10,654 nucleotides of DNA from Spongiibacteraceae bacterium UBA5047 (GCA_002415025.1 DIBR01000026.1:8980-19633), one strand, 5' to 3'. Counted from the stretch's first letter, positions 1 to 6,819 are shown. Numbers and translations are program-made. The notes: generated by a model not told the origin, from the sequence alone.

Positions 1-546
1 GATTTTACCGAGCCGAAAATAACGCTCGCAAAACCCGTTACTGTTGACCTGTCGGGCGTTGCGAAAGGCTACGGGGTCGATATGGTGGCCCAGTGGCTGG
101 AGCGGCAGGGCATTCAGGACTATCTGGTTGAGATTGGCGGAGAGATTCGCGCCGACGGCAAAAGCCCGCGTGGAGATGACTGGCGAGTTGGCATAGAAAA
201 GCCTGCGGGCCTGAAGGGTGGTGTTGAGAAGGCTATTCGTGTCAGTGGAGTGGGTTTGGCAACCTCCGGTGATTACAGAAACTACTTTGAAAGAGACGGT
301 AAGCGCTATTCGCATACCATCAACCCGAAAACCGGCTACCCGATCAGCCATACCACGGCATCAGTGACGGTTATAGCGGAAACATCGGCCTATGCAGATG
401 CGCTGGCGACCGGCTTTTTGGTATTGGGCGCGGAGAAGAGTCTGGCACTGGCCGAAACTCACGGTATTGCCGTGTACCTGATTGAGAAGTCGGATGAAGG
501 CTTCCGCTCGTCCTACAGCAGCGCATTTGCACCCTACCTTGAGTAG
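1..546 (+). CDS. apbE: FAD:protein FMN transferase ApbE, 3' part (5' end outside window)
   Basis: The reading frame is open from base 1, so the gene starts upstream of the window; the ATG at 82 is internal. The visible 181 residues match the C-terminal half of ApbE: a D-L-S-G-V-A-K-G-Y segment at the left edge, then VEIGGEIRADG, TSGDYRNYF and SHTINPKTGYP, the family's conserved flavin- and metal-binding blocks. ApbE uses FAD to attach FMN covalently to threonines of target proteins, acting at the periplasmic side of the inner membrane; in Na+-NQR the targets are NqrB and NqrC. The nqrM-like gene 28 bases downstream supports a role as the flavinylating enzyme of Na+-NQR at the end of an nqr operon, although nqrA-F are not visible here. 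The N-terminal signal or lipobox region cannot be seen. Confidence 0.94.
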   Translation, partial: DFTEPKITLAKPVTVDLSGVAKGYGVDMVAQWLERQGIQDYLVEIGGEIRADGKSPRGDDWRVGIEKPAGLKGGVEKAIRVSGVGLATSGDYRNYFERDGKRYSHTINPKTGYPISHTTASVTVIAETSAYADALATGFLVLGAEKSLALAETHGIAVYLIEKSDEGFRSSYSSAFAPYLE

Positions 547-574
547 GGCGTACAGTGTTTAGTGAGGTGATGTT

Positions 575-811
575 ATGCAAATGCTTCTAGTCAGTTTTGT
601 GGTTATGTTGTTTCTGGTCAGCATTATGGCCATTGGTGTGATTTTCGGCCGCAAGCCACTTAAAGGCTCTTGTGGCGGCGTTGGTAACGCGCTGGGAACG
701 CCGAACTACGTCTGCGATTTGTGCGGAAATGATCCGAACAAGTGCGAGGAAGAGACTGGCCGAGCGGCCAAGGCAGCGGCGTCCAGCAGCAATTTTTACG
801 ATGCCGGTTAA
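575..811 (+). CDS. nqrM: Na+-NQR maturation protein NqrM
   Basis: This 78-residue protein has one N-terminal membrane helix (about residues 4-24) followed by a Cys-rich tail: C33 in KGSCGG, then C47 and C50 in the CDLCG motif, and C57 in DPNKCE. That layout is the signature of NqrM (formerly DUF539), a membrane-anchored factor needed to mature Na+-translocating NADH:quinone reductase; the family is thought to supply iron for the centre between NqrD and NqrE, with the conserved cysteines involved. The start at 575 has a good GAGG ribosome-binding site at 564-567. It follows apbE closely on the same strand, the expected nqr(A-F)-apbE-nqrM order. The Ala/Ser-rich last 15 residues look like an unstructured tail. 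Confidence 0.94.
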   Translation: MQMLLVSFVVMLFLVSIMAIGVIFGRKPLKGSCGGVGNALGTPNYVCDLCGNDPNKCEEETGRAAKAAASSSNFYDAG

Positions 812-847
812 TGTTCGCAAGATAGCGCGCCGGTACGCTGCATCTAA

Positions 848-873
848 AGGCCTACGCAACATTCTGTAGGCCT
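848..873. terminator. Possible terminator hairpin between converging nqrM and the minus-strand gene
   Basis: AGGCCTAC (848-855) and GTAGGCCT (866-873) form a perfect 8-bp stem with a 10-base loop. It lies 36 bases past the nqrM stop and 44 bases past the stop of the converging minus-strand gene. There is no T-run on the plus strand; read on the minus strand the stem is followed by only a short T stretch. A bidirectional terminator is plausible but not proven. Confidence 0.4.
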
Positions 874-895
874 GCATAAGCCTTGCGTTGCAGGC
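870..895. repeat. Second inverted repeat overlapping the first hairpin
   Basis: GCCTGCA (870-876) and TGCAGGC (889-895) form a 7-bp stem with a 12-base loop. Its left arm uses bases 870-873, which also belong to the right arm of the 848-873 hairpin, so only one of the two can fold at a time. There is no other gene in 812-916. The pair could be a terminator cluster or a remnant of a small repeat. Confidence 0.45.
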
Positions 896-916
896 AATGG
901 TCGGCAGGCCGCCCGG

Positions 917-1810
917 TTATTGGGTAACTATCCCGTACTTTTTCTTTAGCGTTAACAGCGCCTCCGCAAATTCTCCGTCAATGACCCGAAAAGCACCCAC
1001 TTGCTGCGGATGGGTATTGCTTCGGTGCCGCTGCAGGCCTTTGGAGAAAACCCCCAGGTTCAACCACACCCCGTCCTGCACGCAAACCGGCGAGCAACCG
1101 GACACGCCGTAATCTACCTTGCAACTTATATAGCCGGTGCTGCCGCCAAGGCCTTCGTCGCGACGATGTCGCATCTCACAGTCACGTTCCAGCATGCGCA
1201 GGCCTTCGGCTCGTTCCTGATCGAAGTGATAACACAACATTTGCACATTGCTGGCGCATTGTTCGAGCTTTTCGGCGCTGAGCAGGCCAGATTGAATATG
1301 GGGGAGAGGGTTGGCAAATTGCTGGCGGTCGTCAAATGCGCAGCGCGGCGACAGCAGCACCAGCAGCGCCCAGTCGTCCACTTCGTGGCTATTCCAGTTG
1401 AGGTTCGAGCTGCCCACAATTTCAATGGGGTTGGCCCAGCTTCCATCGGGCAGCATGACCTCAATATCGTCGCGGTTGGCGAGTCGGCTGTAGCGCTGAT
1501 CGAGCACGCTATGGCCGGCGGCGGAGGCTACCCAGTAGCAATGCCCTCCGGCCACCAGCGTGGCATTGCTGTAGCCCTGACGACCATTGCTTTTACTACG
1601 GCGCAGACGGGTAAACACTGACAGCTCAACAGGCGCTTCCAGTGTGCTGATTTCACGCCGCCGCGTGTGCTCGGAAAGCGGTTCGAGCTCAAGAAATATC
1701 TGCTCCAGGCTGTGTGCCTGCTCGCCGCCGGCCGTTACCTTGCTAGCGGCGCAGACTCCCGTTGCCAATAAGGGGGCGAGAATCAGCGCCGCAAAAAATC
1801 TCACTGCCAT
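917..1810 (-). CDS. Putative exported trypsin/V8-fold serine protease-like protein
   Basis: The 297-residue protein starts with a Sec-type signal peptide (positive residue, hydrophobic stretch 5-19, likely cut near CAA-S at 20-23); the Cys at 20 is not in a proper lipobox. Trypsin-fold landmarks are visible: H100 in ASAAGHSV (TAAHC-like), D146 in DDWALL (typical 'DIALL' Asp block), and S237 in GVSGCSPV (GDSGGP/GNSGSPV-like). Spacing of 46 and 91 residues is close to chymotrypsin (His57-Asp102-Ser195). Both the His and Ser motifs carry one extra residue (G99, C239), so activity is uncertain. Eight cysteines in the mature part suggest disulfides. The start overlaps the upstream gene's stop by 10 bases, implying translational coupling. 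It could be a degenerate, non-catalytic homologue; its substrate is unknown. Confidence 0.6.
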   Translation of the reverse strand: MAVRFFAALILAPLLATGVCAASKVTAGGEQAHSLEQIFLELEPLSEHTRRREISTLEAPVELSVFTRLRRSKSNGRQGYSNATLVAGGHCYWVASAAGHSVLDQRYSRLANRDDIEVMLPDGSWANPIEIVGSSNLNWNSHEVDDWALLVLLSPRCAFDDRQQFANPLPHIQSGLLSAEKLEQCASNVQMLCYHFDQERAEGLRMLERDCEMRHRRDEGLGGSTGYISCKVDYGVSGCSPVCVQDGVWLNLGVFSKGLQRHRSNTHPQQVGAFRVIDGEFAEALLTLKKKYGIVTQ

Positions 1811-2904
1811 AGTGCCCGGCGCCTTTCATAGGCTTCACGGCTGATGGCGATGTCCTCCAGAAATTTTGGCAGTTCGTCTAGCAGCAGCGCTTGCGGGCCA
1901 TCGACCAGAGCTTTGGTGGGGTGGGGGTGAAAATCCACCAGAACCATATTGGCGCCTGCAATTACGCCCTGAGCGGTTGCATGGGCGATATCCATAACCT
2001 TGTCGGGGCTGTGTTCACGCGTGCCCACAGAATGTGAGGGATCGATACACACGGGCATCCGGGTAAGGCGCTTCACGGCCGGAATTTGGGCAAAATCCAC
2101 CATGTTGCGGTGCGGGCTGCCGAAATCACTTTTCATACCGCGCAGGCAGAAAATGACCTGGGTATTGCCTTCGCTGGCCAGATATTCGGCGGCATTCAGC
2201 GATTCATTCAGCGTAATGCCAAAGCCCCGTTTCAGCAATGCGGGGTAGTGCTGCTGGCGACCAATAGCTTTTAACAGCTCGAAGTTTTGGGTATTACGCG
2301 TGCCAATCTGCAAAATAACCCCGGTGGGGCGGCCGCATTTTTCCAGGCAGGTATCAATTTCTTCAATATGTGATTCGTGCGTCACTTCCATAGCGATCGC
2401 AGCAATATTGTGTTTGCCTGCGAGCTCAAAGACGTATGGCAGACAACCCTTACCGTGCCCCTGAAATGCGTAGGGGTTGGTGCGCGGTTTGTAGGCGCCC
2501 ATGCGGGTGCAGCGTTGGCCCTGTTGCGCGAGCGCCTTCATCATGATTTCAACATGTTCGGGCGTATCTACCGCACACAGGCCGGCAAAAACGTGAAGGC
2601 TGTCCTGATCAAATCGCAGGCCTTGATAGTCGAAGCCGCTCACACGACGGTCATCGTGATGGCGGCCGAGAATGCGGTATTCCTCGGAAATGCGGATAAC
2701 GCGCTCGACAGCGGGTAGCGCTTCGATTTCCCCGGCATCCAGAGGCTTGGTTTCGCCCAGCAGGTAGAGTTCGGTTAACCGCTGCTGCTGCCCCTGAACA
2801 ACGTGCTCCTTGATAGTTACCGACGGGAGCGCCTGCAAATACTTCAGAGTCTCCTTGTATGCGTCAGATTGGTTATCAATATCAGGATGCAGTATCAATA
2901 GCAT
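1801..2904 (-). CDS. Divergent type I-beta DAHP synthase-like protein (3-deoxy-7-phosphoheptulonate synthase family)
   Basis: The 367-residue protein has an N-terminal ferredoxin-like domain (about 1-85, the Thermotoga-type regulatory region) and a TIM barrel with family blocks: FAGLCAV (108-112), GAYKPRTNPYAFQG (136-149), LQIGTRNTQNF (199-208), LLKRG (223-227), CLRG (253-256), DPSH (288-291), HPHPTKALVDGPQ (326-338). The family joins phosphoenolpyruvate and erythrose 4-phosphate at the first shikimate-pathway step. The metal ligands C110, H291 and D335 are present, but the expected Glu is Asp (D324), GPC reads GLC, and CERG reads CLRG. It may therefore be a specialised paralogue with altered substrate or metal use. 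A GAGG site lies 8 bases before the ATG. It stands alone, away from other aro genes, and overlaps the downstream exported protein gene. Confidence 0.8.
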   Translation of the reverse strand: MLLILHPDIDNQSDAYKETLKYLQALPSVTIKEHVVQGQQQRLTELYLLGETKPLDAGEIEALPAVERVIRISEEYRILGRHHDDRRVSGFDYQGLRFDQDSLHVFAGLCAVDTPEHVEIMMKALAQQGQRCTRMGAYKPRTNPYAFQGHGKGCLPYVFELAGKHNIAAIAMEVTHESHIEEIDTCLEKCGRPTGVILQIGTRNTQNFELLKAIGRQQHYPALLKRGFGITLNESLNAAEYLASEGNTQVIFCLRGMKSDFGSPHRNMVDFAQIPAVKRLTRMPVCIDPSHSVGTREHSPDKVMDIAHATAQGVIAGANMVLVDFHPHPTKALVDGPQALLLDELPKFLEDIAISREAYERRRALWQ

Positions 2905-2964
2905 GGTTACCTCGTTATCCTTTGCTGTGCGGTGATCTGTTGCGGGGGTAATAGTTGGCTGTAG

Positions 2965-2993
2965 TTCAGCTGCCCGGCGTCTTCGCGTATGAT
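2965..2993 (+). promoter_or_regulatory. Candidate sigma-70 promoter for lolCDE
   Basis: TATGAT at 2988-2993 is a close -10 match, and TTCAGC at 2965-2970 is a weak -35 with a 17-base spacer. Transcription from here would give a leader of roughly 90 bases before lolC, containing the palindromes at 3005-3044. This is pattern matching only. Confidence 0.35.
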
Positions 2994-3004
2994 GCCTACT
3001 CCAT

Positions 3005-3044
3005 TGGGATGCGTCCCATTAATGCTAGGGACCAAGACTAGCAT
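3005..3044. repeat. Clustered palindromes in the lolC leader
   Basis: Two perfect inverted repeats sit side by side: TGGGA/TCCCA (3005-3009 and 3014-3018, 4-base loop) and ATGCTAG/CTAGCAT (3022-3028 and 3038-3044, 9-base spacer). A third pairing, GTCCC (3013-3017) with GGGAC (3028-3032), competes with both, and CGTATG (2986-2991) is the complement of CATACG (3042-3047) enclosing the set. The cluster could be an operator or a structured mRNA leader. No T-run follows. Confidence 0.45.
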
Positions 3045-3088
3045 ACGACACTTTTTGCACAGCAGAACAGGATCGCAAAATTATATCC

Positions 3089-4327
3089 ATGCCCACCCTC
3101 TATCCGCTCAAAATTGGTCTGCGCTATTTCATCAGTCGTCGTCGCGATCGCTTTTTGTCGCTGGTGTCGTGGATATCGTTGCTGGGCATGGCTGTTGGCG
3201 TCACCTCGCTGGTGGTTGTGATGTCGGTGATGAACGGCTTCGAGGCCGAACTGCGTGGCCGCGTGTTGTCGTTGGTGCCGCACGGCTTTATTGACGGCCC
3301 TGAGCGGCGACTCGATAACTGGCCGTCGGTGGCGGAGTCGGTTTCCCGACATCCCGGTGTGGTTGGCGTATCTCCTTACATTGGATCGGCCGCTATGGCG
3401 ATGCGTGGTGACAGGCTGCGCGGTATTCAACTGTTTGCCATAGACCCCCTGCGCGAAGAGAACGTGTCTTCTATTCACCGGCAAATTGTTGAAGGGCGCA
3501 ATCTCGATACGGCGAGCTATCAAATTGTGCTGGGTGACATACTGGCGCGGCATCTGCGAGTCTCGGTGGGTGACAATGTTAACCTGGTGCTGCCAACAGT
3601 AACGGTGACGCCTCTGGGCGTCTTTCCCCGGGAAAAGGTTTTTGAGGTTGTTGGGCTGTTCAAGGCCGGAGCTGACATAGACGGCAACACGGCGTTTATT
3701 CATCTTGCTGATGGCCAGCGCTTGTTGCGCCTTGGCAGTGCCGTTAACGGATTGCGCGTTGAGTTTGATGATCTCTTTGCTGCACCGCAACGGCTTGCCG
3801 ACTTGGCTCGCAGCCTGCCTGAAGGTAGCGAAACGCTGTCCTGGGCCGATACTCAGGGCAGCCTTTTTCAGGCCGTAAAAATGGAAAAGCGCATGATACG
3901 GCTGCTGTTGTTTTTCATTGTTGTGATCGCGGCTTTTAATATTATTTCCATTTTGACGATGGCGGTATCGCAGCGGCGGGCGGCCATTGCAGTATTGCGA
4001 ACGATGGGAGCAACACCTTCAGCCATAGTCACTATTTTTATTTGCTACGGTTTGATGACGGCAGTGCTGGGTGTCGGCCTGGGCGCACTGCTGGGTGTGC
4101 CGCTATCCACCCACATTACCGAGATTATCGGCCTGCTGGAAAATCTGGTGGGTGCGAAAGTCTTCAATCCCGATGTCTATTTTATTAGCCGCATTCCGTC
4201 CGTGTTCCGCTGGTCGGATTTTATCTGGATTGTGGGTGCGGCACTGCTGTTGAGTCTGCTGGCCACGCTTTACCCTGCGTGGCAGGCCTCGCGTATCCAG
4301 CCCGCTGAAGCACTGCGTTATGAGTGA
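3089..4327 (+). CDS. lolC: Lipoprotein-releasing ABC transporter permease LolC
   Basis: This 412-residue permease has the MacB/LolC layout: a short cytoplasmic N-terminus with IGLRYF, TM1 at about 25-48 ending in the conserved SVMNGFE, a long periplasmic domain (about 50-265), and TM2-TM4 at about 270-293, 312-338 and 376-396, ending YPAWQASRIQPAEALRYE. The periplasmic loop at 171-183 (TPLGVFP) resembles the Pro-containing Hook by which LolC recruits LolA, which supports LolC rather than LolE. With LolD and LolE it extracts outer-membrane lipoproteins from the inner membrane and passes them to LolA. The ribosome-binding site before 3089 is weak (AGGA is 16 bases away); no better in-frame start is visible. 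The last bases overlap the lolD start. Confidence 0.95.
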   Translation: MPTLYPLKIGLRYFISRRRDRFLSLVSWISLLGMAVGVTSLVVVMSVMNGFEAELRGRVLSLVPHGFIDGPERRLDNWPSVAESVSRHPGVVGVSPYIGSAAMAMRGDRLRGIQLFAIDPLREENVSSIHRQIVEGRNLDTASYQIVLGDILARHLRVSVGDNVNLVLPTVTVTPLGVFPREKVFEVVGLFKAGADIDGNTAFIHLADGQRLLRLGSAVNGLRVEFDDLFAAPQRLADLARSLPEGSETLSWADTQGSLFQAVKMEKRMIRLLLFFIVVIAAFNIISILTMAVSQRRAAIAVLRTMGATPSAIVTIFICYGLMTAVLGVGLGALLGVPLSTHITEIIGLLENLVGAKVFNPDVYFISRIPSVFRWSDFIWIVGAALLLSLLATLYPAWQASRIQPAEALRYE

Positions 4328-5033
4328 GATCGCTATGTCGACTGAAAAAGTGTTGTCGTGCCGGCAACTACACAAACATTTTCGGCAGGGGCCGGAAACC
4401 GTGCACGTGCTCAATGGGGTTGACCTTGAGATCGGGCGGGGTGAGCTCATTGCCATTGTCGGGCAGTCCGGCTCGGGTAAGACAACCTTGCTGCAATTGC
4501 TCGGCGGCCTGGACGCGCCCAGTGCCGGCGAGGTGCTGGTGATGGGACAAGCCATTGCGCAACTAGGCGAACGCCAGCGCTCGGCCCTGCGCAATCGTTC
4601 ACTGGGTTTTGTTTACCAGTTTCACCATCTGTTACCGGAATTCAGCGCACTCGAAAATGCAGCAATGCCTTTGATGATTCGGGGCGAGAAAAAACGGCGC
4701 GCGCTTGAGCGGGCCGATGCCTTGCTGCAGCGAGTAGGGCTGGCCAAGCGCGTAAGCCACCGGCCGTCGGAACTGTCGGGTGGTGAGCGCCAGCGGGTTG
4801 CCATTGCCCGCGCACTGGTTGCCGAGCCTGCCTGCGTTTTGATGGATGAGCCGACGGGCAATCTCGACGCCGACAATGCCGAAGCCATTCAGGAATTGCT
4901 GCTGGAACTTAACAGCGGTAGTCAAACCAGTTTTGTCATTGTCACGCACGACCGCGAGATGGCAGCCCGCATGCGCACGGTCTATAGCATCGACCATGGC
5001 CTGTTGGGGCTGCAGTCGGGAGAGGTCGCCTAA
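4320..5033 (+). CDS. lolD: Lipoprotein-releasing ABC transporter ATPase LolD
   Basis: All ABC ATPase motifs are intact in 237 residues: Walker A GQSGSGKT (48-55), Q-loop Q100 within VYQFHHLLPEFSALENAAMP, which is typical of LolD, signature LSGGERQR (152-159), Walker B CVLMDEP (172-178) and the H-loop VTHD (H210). It powers lipoprotein release by LolC-LolE at the cytoplasmic face of the inner membrane. The ATG at 4320 overlaps the lolC stop by 8 bases (ATGAGTGA), a coupling arrangement. A second ATG at 4335 would give a 232-residue protein closer to the usual family N-terminus, with a weak GTGAG in front; the choice between them is not settled by the sequence. Confidence 0.96.
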   Translation: MSEIAMSTEKVLSCRQLHKHFRQGPETVHVLNGVDLEIGRGELIAIVGQSGSGKTTLLQLLGGLDAPSAGEVLVMGQAIAQLGERQRSALRNRSLGFVYQFHHLLPEFSALENAAMPLMIRGEKKRRALERADALLQRVGLAKRVSHRPSELSGGERQRVAIARALVAEPACVLMDEPTGNLDADNAEAIQELLLELNSGSQTSFVIVTHDREMAARMRTVYSIDHGLLGLQSGEVA

Positions 5034-5034
5034 A

Positions 5035-6255
5035 GTGTGGCGCTTTATCGGATTGCGCTACAGCCTTGATCGCTATAGCGATCACCTGCTGGCATTTTTA
5101 TCCCGGTTATCGACCGCAGGCCTGGTCTTGGGCGTTGCGCTGTTGATTGTGGTGCTGTCGGTGATGAACGGCTTTGACCGTGAAATGCGTGAGCGCATAT
5201 TGTCGCTGGTGCCTCACGTTACGATCATGCCCTGGTCGGCGGAAGAAGATTGGAACGCGCTGGCAAAAACCGTGCAGCGCCATCCGGGCGTTGCGTCGGT
5301 GTCGCCCTTCCTCGAATTGCAGGCGATGCTCGTGAAGGGGCGGGCTCTGGAGCCGGCACTGGTGTACGGCGTGTCGGCCGCGCATGAGTCAAAAACTGCC
5401 GGGCTACAGCGCTTCGTCGATTTGAATCGGCTGGCTGTCGCAGACGATAACGTGTTGCCGGTCATTCTTGGCAGTGGGCTTGCCGAGACTTTGGGTGTGG
5501 AAGAGGGCGATCGCCTGAACCTCTTGTTGCCCGCCTCTGCAGCGAGCGCGGATTCGGTAAGGTTTCAGCGAGTGCAACTGGTACAGGTCTTGCGTTCCGG
5601 CACTGAAGTAGACCAGCGGCTGGTATTAATGGACTTGTACGCAGCTAAAGCACTCAGCGCTCAAACGGTAGCGATTGGTTTACGGCTGTCGCTGGAAGAT
5701 GTGTTTGCAGCGCGGGCTGTCGCCTGGGAGCTGCGCAACAATATCGGCTACCACTACCAGTTCAATGACTGGACCAGCCAGCTGGGTAATCTCTATCAGG
5801 CTATTCAAATGTCCCGCAAGCTGGTGGTTATTATGTTGCTGGCCGTTGTCGCCGTAGCCGTATTCAATATTGTGTCAACGCTGGTTATGGTGGTTCACGA
5901 GAAAGAATCTGACATTGCCATATTGCGTAGTCTTGGCGCGCCACCAGCCCAGATTGTCTACAGCTTTATGCTTTACGGTGCGGTTATTGGCGCCATTGGG
6001 GTGGCAATGGGAGGCGGGCTCGGCGCGCTTCTGTCGCTGTTTATCACTGACCTGGTCGCGGCGCTGGAGTTGTTGCTGGGAATACAGTTCCTGCAGAGCG
6101 ATGTCTATCCGATCAGTTACTTGCCCTCTGATCTGCGATGGCCGGATGTGCTGACAGTATGCGGGGTGTCCTATGGTATTTGTCTGGTAGCGACGCTTTA
6201 TCCGGCGTGGCGCGCCTCAAAAGTTCAGCCTGCGGAAGTGCTCAGCTATCGGTAG
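5035..6255 (+). CDS. lolE: Lipoprotein-releasing ABC transporter permease LolE (GTG start)
   Basis: The 406-residue product has the same fold as LolC: IGLRYS near the start, TM1 about 24-44 ending LSVMNGFDRE, a periplasmic domain about 48-258, and three C-terminal helices (about 262-286, 308-336 and 370-389), ending YPAWRASKVQPAEVLSYR. It lacks a clear LolA-binding Hook, and the VFNIVSTLVMVV helix with the QFLQSDVY segment resembles LolE, the subunit that first binds lipoproteins. The frame stays open back to an ATG at 4846, but that stretch is lolD read in another frame. The GTG at 5035 lies one base past the lolD stop, with a strong GGGAGAGG site at 5018-5025, and gives the expected family N-terminus. 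Confidence 0.95.
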   Translation: MWRFIGLRYSLDRYSDHLLAFLSRLSTAGLVLGVALLIVVLSVMNGFDREMRERILSLVPHVTIMPWSAEEDWNALAKTVQRHPGVASVSPFLELQAMLVKGRALEPALVYGVSAAHESKTAGLQRFVDLNRLAVADDNVLPVILGSGLAETLGVEEGDRLNLLLPASAASADSVRFQRVQLVQVLRSGTEVDQRLVLMDLYAAKALSAQTVAIGLRLSLEDVFAARAVAWELRNNIGYHYQFNDWTSQLGNLYQAIQMSRKLVVIMLLAVVAVAVFNIVSTLVMVVHEKESDIAILRSLGAPPAQIVYSFMLYGAVIGAIGVAMGGGLGALLSLFITDLVAALELLLGIQFLQSDVYPISYLPSDLRWPDVLTVCGVSYGICLVATLYPAWRASKVQPAEVLSYR

Positions 6256-6257
6256 GC

Positions 6258-6281
6258 AACAGAATCGGGTTGGAACCTGTT
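6258..6281. repeat. Short inverted repeat between converging lolE and the DUF2062 gene
   Basis: AACAG (6258-6262) and CTGTT (6277-6281) fill most of the 27-base gap between the two stop codons. The stem is only 5 bp and there is no T-run, so terminator function is doubtful. No other terminator is visible for either gene. Confidence 0.25.
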
Positions 6282-6282
6282 C

Positions 6283-6819
6283 TTAGTCGCTGCGGTCGTG
6301 GCGCTTTAGTCGCGTCAGTTTGCGCTTGCGCCAGCGGTGAATGATATGCAGGCGCCACAGAATATGTACGGTAGTTGCGGATAGCAAACCAAAAAAAAGC
6401 CCGAGCGTTGCGCAGCCCAGCACGAAGGGTCGCCATTTTTGGGTGAGCTCAGACTGAATCCAGTGCCAGCTCAAATCGAACGAAAAGGGCATGGGTTTAA
6501 TGTCGAGTAATACGGCCCCAAGCTTATAGGCCAAATAGAAAAAGGCGGGCATGGTGACCGGATTGGTAATCCACACCAGTGTGACCGACAAGGGCAGGTT
6601 TGCACTGAGCAGCATCGCCGCGAAAGCGGCAATAACCATCTGGCCCGGCAAGGGCACAAATGCGGTAAATACCCCGATAAAAAACGCCAATGTGACCGAG
6701 CGACGGTTCAAATGCCACAGGTTTGGCTCGTGAATAACAGGGCCTAACCACTTCACCGAGGGATGCGAACGCACCTTGTCCGGGTGAGGCATATAGCGCT
6801 GAAAGATCTTGCGGGGCAT
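6283..6819 (-). CDS. DUF2062 domain-containing inner-membrane protein
   Basis: This 178-residue protein matches the DUF2062 pattern: a basic N-terminus (PRKIFQRYMPHPDKV), a conserved HEPNLWHLNRRSV block (30-42), helix 1 about 43-72 interrupted by PLPGQM (56-61), a WITNPVTMPAFFYLAYKLG block (83-101), and a last helix about 131-157, then a strongly basic tail (161-176). The positive ends should be cytoplasmic. The family has no established biochemical role. It is often found near comEC in pseudomonad-type genomes, as here where it is divergent from comEC. The 6819 ATG has no visible Shine-Dalgarno but gives the familiar MPRK N-terminus; the ATG at 6792 is an alternative and looks no better. Confidence 0.85.
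   Translation of the reverse strand: MPRKIFQRYMPHPDKVRSHPSVKWLGPVIHEPNLWHLNRRSVTLAFFIGVFTAFVPLPGQMVIAAFAAMLLSANLPLSVTLVWITNPVTMPAFFYLAYKLGAVLLDIKPMPFSFDLSWHWIQSELTQKWRPFVLGCATLGLFFGLLSATTVHILWRLHIIHRWRKRKLTRLKRHDRSD

Larger units (their letters stand above)
2905..3088. promoter_or_regulatory. Divergent intergenic region between the DAHP synthase-like gene and lolC
   Basis: This 184-base stretch carries the start signals for two divergent units. No convincing minus-strand -35/-10 pair was found for the DAHP synthase-like gene. The lolC-proximal half holds a candidate promoter and a dense set of short palindromes (listed separately). No small ORF with a ribosome-binding site was seen. Confidence 0.55.

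Noticed and set aside
82..546. Short complete gene starting at ATG 82
   Set aside because: The frame is open to base 1 and the conserved ApbE D-L-S-G-V-A-K-G block lies before position 82, so this is the 3' part of a longer gene.
371..877. Minus-strand open frames across the end of apbE and nqrM
   Set aside because: They lie antisense to two clear genes, and their composition looks like out-of-frame translation.
1001..1621. 206-residue open frame on the plus strand
   Set aside because: It is antisense to the exported protease-like gene, has no ribosome-binding site and no recognisable motif.
3038..3790. 250-residue open frame on the minus strand
   Set aside because: It is antisense to lolC, rich in Arg, His and Gln as expected from reverse reading, and has no family features.
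4846..5034. N-terminal extension of lolE overlapping lolD
   Set aside because: The residues are lolD read in a different frame and match no LolE; the GTG at 5035 has a strong ribosome-binding site.
3089..6255. Duplicated permease genes as a recent tandem duplication
   Set aside because: LolC and LolE are ancient paralogues that normally flank lolD; their differences in the periplasmic domain are as expected for distinct subunits.
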